Assembly: GCA_049724395.1 (NCBI GenBank)
Contig: JAUGWO010000048.1
Location: 62,001-126,000 of the forward strand
Source of the DNA: Spongospora subterranea f. sp. subterranea
Lineage: Eukaryota > Endomyxa: Phytomyxea > Phytomyxea > Plasmodiophorida
DNA length: 64,000 bases
Direction of reading: 5' to 3'
Shown: positions 56,957 through 64,000 of the stretch, piece by piece
Position numbering within the stretch: the stretch's first letter is position 1
Layout: each line of letters opens with the position of its first letter
Translations under genes and position numbers: made by a program
The notes under the pieces: generated by a model
Database searches by the model: none
Told to the model about the DNA's origin: nothing
Seen by the model: the letters and a program-made list of their open reading frames with translations, nothing else

Positions 56957-58030
56957 TTGGGGGATGCGTCGTCGCTACTCATGAACATCCATAAATTGTT
57001 CTTTCAGACTTTATACGATGACACAGAGCTTGTGGATGCAGTGGTCATGGATTCATCAGCCGATGACGATGTGGCGAGTCAGACCATATTTCATCACGAA
57101 CCTCTGAACGATGATCGCGTAGTTCCTCGTCGGTTCAGGATGCGAAGGGCTCTGTTTTTTGAAACTTGTAACAGGAGTTCCAGGAATCGATCCGTTTTTT
57201 AAACAGAGTGCCGACGTTCTTGCCAAACCTGGACGTCAACGTTGCAAGGGCAACGACAGCATTAGAACATTTCGCATATGTTCAAATCGGGGGAAGCACA
57301 GCTACTCTCTGTGTTGATCGTTTTGTCGATGTACGTTTGGTTTCAACCGTAAGTATCTAATCATAAACTGCAACAGACTGTGGTGCAGACGTTGGGTCCA
57401 GCCATCGCCAACCGCAAGTAATTTGAAGCCCCTGCTTCGGATAAATGCTGCTCGTGGTTTTCCCGGCTGAGTTGGTTCTCTGGAAGTACAAGGTCAGTAG
57501 TGGTGTGCTGCTCGTGAACAAGGATTGAGCATTTGACAGTGACACAAAGGCACAACGATCGCCCTTGAAGCAGCAGTAGACGGAATGGTTTTGGCATGTT
57601 AATGTCGGTGCGCAAGGCTCATCAAATAATATTAATCGTTCTTCAGAGGTCCCATTTGGTACGTCTGAAATACAATGTCACAGGGCGTTTCGGAAATTAA
57701 TAACTTGTTGATGTAGCTTCATGAAACATCATTAATGATCAATTCCCACCAGGCGGCATATACTGTGAACAAACGCCAATACACCATGCGTTATTGGCTA
57801 ATTGTTGATGGGGTTGGTAAGAGGTCTCGACTTCAAAATGCTGTTTTCTCAATGTTTGCAGATCCTCACTGGCCTGTGTTTGTCTAAGAAGCCATAAGAA
57901 AAGGATGTCGAACAAGGCTTTTGCGTGCTCCAGCTTAGTTTCGCTATTATCAAAAATCCATCGCGTAAATGGTCGGCGTCTAAAGTTTACAGTTAAGTGG
58001 TTGTGATAACATTATGTCCTGCTTGTTGAG
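56957..58030 (+). mobile_element. PIF/Harbinger DNA transposon remnant
   Basis: Pieces of a HARBI1-type transposase in order on the plus strand: VPRRFRMRRALFFE, then in another frame DPFFKQSADVLAKPGRQRCK, then QIGGSTATLCVDRFVDVRL (family GESTxxxCxxRF); further on YTMRYWLIVDGV, DPHWPVFV (family YYLxDGIYPxWxxFV), then KDVEQGFCVLQLSFAIIKNP (family KDVERAFGVLQxRFxII). Frame changes and stops show it is dead. No terminal repeats or target duplication found. 57360-57760 between the pieces is open on the minus strand, but unidentified. Confidence 0.75.
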
Positions 58031-58229
58031 AAACAAAAAGAGGAATCTTGGAACGACGTCATAACAATTATTCCGCCAAATAGAATGTGGATCCAGTATA
58101 CCAGTACATTGTGAGAGCATGATTCCAAGTGTGCATTTCGGCATTTCCCTAAGACCAATTCACTTCCCTAAACCCAATTAAATTCCTTAAACCCATTCAC
58201 TTGGTATATCTCGAGTTGAATGTTTTTTT

Positions 58230-58640
58230 TTGAGGAAGAGTAACACCGAGCACACGCAACCATCGAAACTTGCACCAGACCCGAGCACGCGAACAATGCA
58301 GGCGGTTTGGGAAATGCTGAATCGCTGTAGATCCGGGCTGAAATGCCCTAAATGCGAAATCGCCGGCAAGCTGCAACCCCAGAAGGACGGTGACGACGTC
58401 ATCCTGAGGTGCACATCAGTGCAGGGTGACTTGCACTGCCGCAAGCAAGTCGGCGAACGACAATCGTTGCTGCTCGTTCTATCAACGGACAGCACCCACA
58501 CTAAAAGCGATCGAAGCGATACTTTCGGCTCGACACGCGACGAACGATGACGAACTATCGCAGACCCCATCACTCAAAACACGGCAGGTTTCCTATGCCA
58601 GTTCCGGGACCTGACCTATCCGACACCGAGCCTGTACGAA
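58230..58640 (+). pseudogene. Zinc-ribbon fragment, ISXO2/Merlin-like N-terminus
   Basis: A 106-codon frame holds LKCPKCEIAGKLQPQKDGDD, VILRCTSVQGDLHCRKQVGE: two CxxC-type pairs with the spacing of the zinc ribbon at the start of ISXO2-like transposases (CPxC...RC...C). No DDE domain follows. It could also be a host zinc-ribbon exon. Confidence 0.35.
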
Positions 58641-59019
58641 CCTGGACGAACATGGACTGTTGACGCACGTGTTCCCACCTAAATAACGGGCTCATGCCTC
58701 TACTTATTTAATAACTCGACTACTTAGGAGTAATAAATTTTACTTCTGTGACACCGATCAATTCGATACGTGCTCCGTTTCACCGATCAGTTCGGTTCAT
58801 CTCGCTGATCAGTTCGGCCTAACCTCACTGATCATTTCAGTGCAGTAGTAGCATCCCTACCACAGATAGCATCACTATCACCTCTCTATCATTCACATAC
58901 CGGTCAAGGACGACGACACAAAGCCAAAGGTTATCCCATTGGCGACAACTCCGACGAAGGACTCGAATACATCCAGGCATCAGCGGCGCAAGTCATTCTC
59001 GAATCTAACTGACACTTGC

Positions 59020-59320
59020 CTGTTTATCAACGACAATGGTGCTGATAAATAGGCAAGTGTCATTGTGACTCTTTCTTCTCTACAGTCAAAAGGTAGTAAC
59101 TTGTATGGTTCTGACAATGACATCTGCAATAGGCGGTAAGCCTGATCGTACCAACGTCCTTAACAAGCGGCGACGCCACGATCAGGCTTACCGCCTATTG
59201 CAGATGTCATTGTCAGAACCATACAAGCTACTAACTCTTGACTGTAGAGCAGAAAGAGTCACAATGACACTTACCTATTTATCAGCGCCATTGCCGTTGA
59301 TAAATAGGCAAGTGTCATTG
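59020..59320. repeat. Inverted repeat, arms ~120 bp
   Basis: 59020-59150 (acttgcctgtttatcaacga; tgtgactctttcttctctac; ctgcaataggcggtaagcct) pairs with 59190-59320, and the inner arms share gcctgatcgt / acgatcaggc. The spacer is ~35 bases. A third copy of the outer end (aataggcaagtgtcattgtg) lies at 59300-59325, next to the copia fossil's end. Confidence 0.88.
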
Positions 59321-60169
59321 TGACTCTTTCTAAAATTCATGTTGATTAGGAGTTTTAATAAGTGATTGTACCAAGCTAAGCCGGCCTGTTTCAGACCGTA
59401 GATCGCCTTATGGAGCCGACACACGACGTTATCCCCCTCTCTTTCGTCTTCGAATCCAGCGGGTTGTGTGATGTAAAGTTCTGCTTCAAGTTCTGCGTTG
59501 AGGTAGGCAGTATCAATGTCCAGCTGCCGGACCTGCCACCCTTGCGCCCTGAGGCCAATTAGCGTCCTGATAATAGCAGCATTTGCGACCGGTGAAAACG
59601 TCTCGTCATAGTCAACACCAATGCGTTGCGAGAACCCTTTGGCGACTAAGCGTGCCTTATGTCTCTCGATGGTCCCGTCACTGTTCGTCTTGATCTTATA
59701 TACCCATTTCGATTTGATCGCCTTTCGACCTGGTGGGAGCTTGCATAAGGACCACGTGCCATTTGTGGTCAAGGATTCGACCTCTCCCCTCATAGCTTGC
59801 TGCCATTTGCGACTGTCGTGTCGATGAATCGCCTCGTGATAGTTCGCTGGTTCAGTAACTGCGAGCGCCCTGTGTGTCGATCTTTGATGTGCATCCTCTT
59901 GCTCGTGAGATAGTCTTGCAGGTCGTGCTGTTATCCTAGCTGAGGTTCTCTTCAGTCGAGCGGACTCAGTTAGATCCGAGAATGACTTGCGCCGCTGATG
60001 CCTGGATGTATTCGAGTCCTTCGTCGGAGTTGTCGCTAATGGGATAACCTTTGGCTTTGTGTCGTCGTCCTTGACCGGTTGCGGTGTTGTCGTTGGTATA
60101 GCTGGAGAAGTTTGTGGTGATTCCTGTTCGTCTTCTTCGTTGAGGGTCGAGTGGAGTGTCATGCTCTTT

Positions 60170-60430
60170 CGCGGGAGTAGATGTTCATCGAACGAGACGT
60201 CCCTACCAATGAATAGACGATGTGTGTGCTCCTCGTGTAATTGATATCCCTTTTGATCAGTTGCATATCCTAAAAATAAGCATGTTGTCGCCTTAGGGTC
60301 AAGCTTCCTTCTTAAATGGTGGGGAACGTGTGCGAAAAAGGGGTATCAATTACAGGAGGAGCACACACATCGTCTATTCATTAGTAGGGACGTCTCGTTC
60401 GATGAACATCTACTCCCGCGAAAGAGCACG
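60170..60430. repeat. Inverted repeat, arms ~100-140 bp, spacer ~20 bp
   Basis: 60170-60260 (gcgggagtagatgttcatcg; acgatgtgtgtgctcctcgt) pairs with 60345-60430 (aggaggagcacacacatcgt; cgatgaacatctactcccgc). One arm is copia sequence, so the fossil has been folded back. Confidence 0.9.
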
Positions 60431-61205
60431 ACACTCCACTCGACAATCCTGGAAACTCTCGCTTTCGAAAGTTGTGATCTCCAGGATTGGCGCTCGGCCA
60501 AGAAAACTCAACTCCATGGGACGGGGGCAGACGCCCAGCCTGTTTAACCCTCGGCGTATTGGGCCCAATGGCCCAGGCCGCATGTCCATGACGAACGTTC
60601 TCACGTACATGTTGTACGAACAAAGGGTTCCAGTGCGCATTGACGCTGCCAGCCCCTGGGCAGCGTCTCCAGACACCTTCGTCGTCGCTGGCCGGGCGGG
60701 CGCTGCTGTTGTTTGCGGGACCGTCGGGGGTGCAGATCCGAGGCAGGTTGATGCGGGTGGTGATTGCACCATCGACGAGTATGTCTTGGCTGGCACCGGT
60801 TCCTTCAGTCGTGTCTGCTCTACGATAACGGCCAGGCCGTCTTCCAATATGCCATGATTGCATCAAGTGATGTCGAGAATGTCTTCGTCTGTTGTTGACG
60901 ATCGTCGCGCTGACGCTCCAGTGATGTCAAACGGTCCACGACGACGACCAAATCGGAAGCTAAGTTTGACAGGTACTCGTGATTGTAGTCAGTATATTCC
61001 TGATTGCTTGGACCATGTCCACCAGCTTCGCAGGATCGGACAGCGTCTCGTCGCCATCTGAGGCGGCGTCGTCACCCGCGCTGAGGTTTGGGTCAGCCGC
61101 CGGAGCCTGGACAGGAACCTGGGTCACGGTCAATGACCGCCGCGCGCCAAGATCGCATGCGAGCACTGCAGCACCAGACCGGAAACCACCTCCTTTACCA
61201 TCCAA

Positions 61206-61819
61206 AAAAAACCGTCCCCCCTGTATGATGGCTGAAGTCCATCATTCTCGGGTCCTAAGAGAGAGCCGCTTGAGAACCGTGAGTTGGACGCTGGAATCAA
61301 CCACTGGAATCACAAAATCGGTACGTTTTTATGTTCTTTTATTTACCATCCAGAGCAATTAATGACTATCTCCTTCCCAAAAGCTGGAATTGATAAAAAT
61401 GATCAGATTCCTATTGCACAACAATTCATTTAGCGCCAATGAAACCCTTTCGTGACCGGTGACACAGTACGTAGCACACAATGTATTACTATATAACCGA
61501 GCTGTATGTTTAAGCGAAACTATCCCGGCACCTGTGGGCGCCGGTCCCTACATAGAGAGTTTTTACCGTCACGAATGGTGGTAGTCCCTTAGCAAAACAA
61601 CTATTTCGACGCTAATAAATTACTAGCAGCGTTGCATTGGCGCTATAGAGTAAGCAAGGAGACTGGCAAATGCGAATTGAGGTGAGTTAAAATGCTCTGC
61701 TCAAAGACTGGCCAAGAGCACTCAAGAGATAGGAAATCTGAAATCCACTCAGCAATGCCGGATTGCCGGTAACGCAAAATGTCCGTGGCGGATTTGACGG
61801 GTCACATTTGCCTGTAACG
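61206..61819. other. Intergenic, upstream of the DUF4602 gene
   Basis: No open frame of interest. Likely contains the promoter of the next gene. Confidence 0.5.
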
Positions 61820-62446
61820 ATGGCGACCCGACCCTCTGTTGAAATCGTCGATGGGACGTGTGAGCGCCGGCGCCCAAAGCATACAACTGGTCATCGGCCC
61901 ATTTCGTCCACCGATAGAAAGAATTTCATGGTGGAGTTTGTTGAAGTGAATTGGTTTTGCGGTTTCGTGGTCCTGAATATCGACAATTAGTCATCGCGAA
62001 TTGATCGAATTCGCGTGGAACCGGAGCTGGCCGAGTCGCTGCCAGATCAGGATGCCGAGACCAAGAAGTCGTTCAAATTAGACGCGGCGTTGATTGAACT
62101 GTTGGGAGCGTCTGGGCTTGACAAGAAAGCGAAGAAAGCGTACGATGCCAAACGGATTTGTTCATTGGGTGGGAAAGCGCCAAAAAACATCAAGACGCCG
62201 ATCCCGATTCTGAAGGGGATTCGAGCCAAGAACAAGATGCGGGAGAAGAGGCAGGAGGCCCTGGATATCGCCGCTGGGAACACTGTAAAAAGACAGAAGA
62301 ACCCCATCGAAAGGACGGGGGATTCCGGCCTCAAAATTGGCCTGGGGAAATTTTCGGCTGGGAAACTTTCGCTTTCCGGGAAAGATATATCCTTCGTTGA
62401 GAATTCCGGGTCCAAATTTAAACTCTCCGCTATGTTCAGGAGATAA
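61820..62446 (+). CDS. C1orf131/DUF4602-like nucleolar protein
   Basis: Members act in the small-subunit processome (ribosome biogenesis). Exon 1 61820-61945 (MATRPSVEIVDGTCERRRPK), a 45-base intron (gtgaat...caattag), exon 2 61991-62446. The C-terminal half carries AKRICSLGGKAPKN, a Lys/Arg-rich helix (GIRAKNKMREKRQEALDIAA) and LKIGLGKFSAGKLSLSGKDI, matching the family GKFKNGTLILSPVDI block. About 194 residues, shorter than the human protein. The start is the first Met of exon 1; without the intron, exon 2 has no ATG near its beginning. Family call by motif, function by family. Confidence 0.65.
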
Positions 62447-62610
62447 ACTCAGCAATCTATTTTATTTACAATATTTCGCCATCCTTAAGAGCCCGTTGTG
62501 TTCTCTGGATAATATGGGGTTTGCAGTCTTCCTTCGAGATTATCCGGTTCTCGAATGTGCAGTTGAAACCGTTTTCTTGCCAGACACTCAGGGTTTCACA
62601 GCATTTAGAA

Positions 62611-62853
62611 ATGATTGCGCCATCGTCGGCTGGCACCATATCCATCGTCCACAGTATCGTCCCCATATTTTCGCTCGTGCTCTGTTTGGCAACATCGATG
62701 GCGATGGGCGACAGGCGCGAGTTATTGCAAATTCCCGAGCAGACCCCGATCCCCATTGACCATACCGATGTGCTGATTTCGGCGGCGGTCATCGCTGCGG
62801 TTGTCCTGATATTGTCGATCATGATCCTGCGAGCGTTCATCAAGAACCTATAA
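62611..62853 (+). CDS. Small membrane protein, unrecognised
   Basis: 80-residue frame: a hydrophobic N-terminus (ISIVHSIVPIFSLVLCLATS), a short polar part (MGDRRELLQIPEQTPIPIDH) and a C-terminal membrane helix (VLISAAVIAAVVLILSIMIL). It could be a signal peptide plus tail anchor. The minus strand over 62843-62466 is also open and ends FENRIISKEDCKPHIIQRTQ, which looks coding too, so strand choice is uncertain. Confidence 0.4.
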   Translation: MIAPSSAGTISIVHSIVPIFSLVLCLATSMAMGDRRELLQIPEQTPIPIDHTDVLISAAVIAAVVLILSIMILRAFIKNL

Positions 62854-62939
62854 ATTAGCTATTTCCCAGAAAATAAATCCAGAAACTTCAAGCTTTTCAT
62901 AGTTTGGACATATAGTCGTTTTGAAAAAACTGAAGACTG

Positions 62940-63085
62940 TCCGAGTTTGGCAATCTCGCCGACATTTCGCGCTTGGTTCTTTTATTTGCCAACGCCCTTT
63001 GCACGGCAACAAATTACTGATGATCCGGAACAAATATGGAATGGCTTTTCAAACCTTTGTTCGACGAGTAAATATGATATTTTGA
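62940..63085. repeat. Decayed duplicate of part of the tubby gene
   Basis: ttgccaacgccctttgcacg, ttactgatgatccggaacaa and aacctttgttcgacgagtaa match, with changes, ttgccaacgccctttcatgg, ttactgaaaattccgaacaa and aacctttgttcggcgagtaa of 44950-45035. The match spans the end of tubby exon 1, its intron and the start of exon 2, so it came from genomic DNA, not from an mRNA. Confidence 0.8.
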
Positions 63086-63729
63086 CTATTTGCATGCGGC
63101 GAGATCGAACAATGGCAAAAGATATTGAAAACAAAAACACAATCGAGATGGGATGATCGTACCTCCCTGCCAATCTGAACCAGAGAGACCGAAGATCACG
63201 ATGATTTCAAGTCGCCCAAACCAGGAATGTGTATTTACTGGTCAGCAATTAAATCAAAGTCATTAATCTGTTGCTGTTCCTGATCATTATTGTTGTCCCA
63301 ATGTGATTGCGGTAGCTGTTCACTTCCAGACTCCTGTCGAATCGGAATATGGATCACACTTGGCCAACGATCATCTGGATTTCATCAGCTGCGGTCTCAT
63401 CAAATTCTGTTCGATCAAACCCGTTGAACACCTGACTTCCATGGCCAGCGCCTTTTGTCAGGGACCTGGCTGCATAGTATCGGTCCAAACTCAAACAGCG
63501 ACAGGCGAACCTGATCCAGATTGGGGGTAAAACCATTGACACCCCTTAAAACCGGATAAAAAAACAGCCACAAATTCTGTTCTGGAACAAACAAACTCTC
63601 TGAATTCCCCGACCGATAGAACTACACACGACAGTTATTATGGACTATATGACCGGTTGATGAGAACCTGATCAGATCCGGCAGATTCTGATTTTGAGTT
63701 GTGGATTCCTTTTGACGGGGACCGATCAC
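63086..63729. other. Intergenic; one weak frame
   Basis: A 75-codon plus-strand frame (63303-63530) and a 62-codon minus-strand frame (63542-63354) are open but unrecognised. The region just before 63730 is the likely leader of the CRAL-TRIO gene. Confidence 0.35.
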
Positions 63730-64000
63730 ATGGCCGAGATCAGTGTTCATCCCGAGGGCGGCCACGTACCGCCAGAGGTCCTGTCGCTGGACGATCTGAT
63801 GGAGAAGGCGCGGGTCGAGCTCAACGAAACCGGGGAGGCGCGACGCCAGGGCCTCGACTTCCTACGCCAGGAAATCGCCAACGACGGCCACCTTTTCGAA
63901 TTCCCCGAGATCAACGACGACCGATTCCTTTTGGCGTTCCTTCGAGTTAGCAAATTTCGTCATGATCGCGCCCTAAAACGCCTTAAAAAGTTCGCCGAAT
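63730..64000 (+). CDS. CRAL-TRIO lipid-binding protein, N-terminal part
   Basis: Members (Sec14, alpha-tocopherol transfer protein, clavesin) carry small lipids between membranes. Start MAEISVHPEGGHVPPEVLSL, then the CRAL-TRIO N-terminal helical domain: ARVELNETGEARRQGLDFLR, QEIANDGHLF, INDDRFLLAFLRVSKFRHDR (family DDxFLLRFLRARKFDxxxA) and ALKRLKKFAE, where the window ends. No intron in the visible 270 bases. Higher GC than the neighbours. The lipid-binding domain itself lies outside the window. Confidence 0.8.
   Translation, partial: MAEISVHPEGGHVPPEVLSLDDLMEKARVELNETGEARRQGLDFLRQEIANDGHLFEFPEINDDRFLLAFLRVSKFRHDRALKRLKKFAE

Larger units (their letters stand above)
58900..61205 (-). mobile_element. 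Ty1/copia-type LTR retrotransposon fossil(s), broken and rearranged
   Basis: The main piece (60162-59275, minus strand) holds the end of the integrase region and the start of the reverse transcriptase of a Ty1/copia element. A short plus-strand piece at 58905-59015 and another at 60330-60430 are reverse-complement copies of parts of it. A Pro/Ala/Thr-rich stretch at 60847-60410 and one at 61205-60960 on the minus strand may be gag-related. Several breaks; no terminal repeat pair was recognised. Moderate age. Confidence 0.8.

Noticed and set aside
1-64000. CRISPR array or bacterial operon features
   Set aside because: No regularly spaced repeats with unique spacers; genes have spliceosomal introns and no ribosome binding sites, so this is eukaryotic nuclear DNA.

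Overview
This is a stretch of nuclear DNA from an intron-rich eukaryote with a flagellated or ciliated stage. Genes are cut by very short GT-AG introns (mostly 45-120 bases) and sit close together on both strands. Recognisable host genes include twinfilin, a RIB43A-type flagellar microtubule protein, an LC8 dynein light chain, a tubby-like protein, a cyclic-nucleotide-gated-type ion channel, eIF4A-III, a C1orf131/DUF4602-type protein, a CRAL-TRIO lipid-binding protein, a secreted GH19 chitinase and a secreted ankyrin protein. The mix of compact introns, flagellar genes, secreted ankyrin and chitinase proteins and many transposon families would fit a zoosporic protist (for example a plasmodiophorid rhizarian or an oomycete-like stramenopile); a chytrid or a small animal is not excluded. 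This assignment is inference.

Layout. 1-4.4 kb: twinfilin (left edge) and RIB43A, both on the minus strand. 5.2-8.2 kb: transposon debris arranged as three fold-back (inverted duplicate) structures, with a tyrosine-recombinase-like reading frame. 8.9-17.2 kb: a block of lineage-specific and secreted genes: ankyrin protein, proline/histidine-rich protein, two unrecognised proteins, a repeat protein and the GH19 chitinase. 17.2-35.9 kb: a repeat-dominated region with a Mutator-like element interrupted by a hAT element (perfect 8-base target duplication), a Penelope-like fragment inside a 370-base fold-back, a decayed AWS-SET histone methyltransferase copy with related fragments, a broken Ty3/gypsy fossil, and several satellites. 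35.9-56.9 kb: gene-dense host region with a small membrane protein, an unrecognised membrane protein locus, LC8, tubby, a two-repeat CNG-type channel, eIF4A-III and a large unrecognised helical protein. 56.9-61.3 kb: PIF/Harbinger remnant and broken Ty1/copia fossils. 61.8-64 kb: DUF4602 protein, a small membrane protein, a decayed duplicate of part of the tubby gene, and the start of a CRAL-TRIO gene.

The most interesting items are the predicted channel with two 6-TM/CNBD repeats in one gene, where the first repeat looks degenerate and the second canonical, and the repeated occurrence (at least a dozen cases) of closely spaced inverted duplications that fold transposon or gene fragments back on themselves. 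Several host genes seem to act together in cilia or flagella (RIB43A, LC8, tubby, CNG-type channel). All splice models were read by eye and need transcript support.
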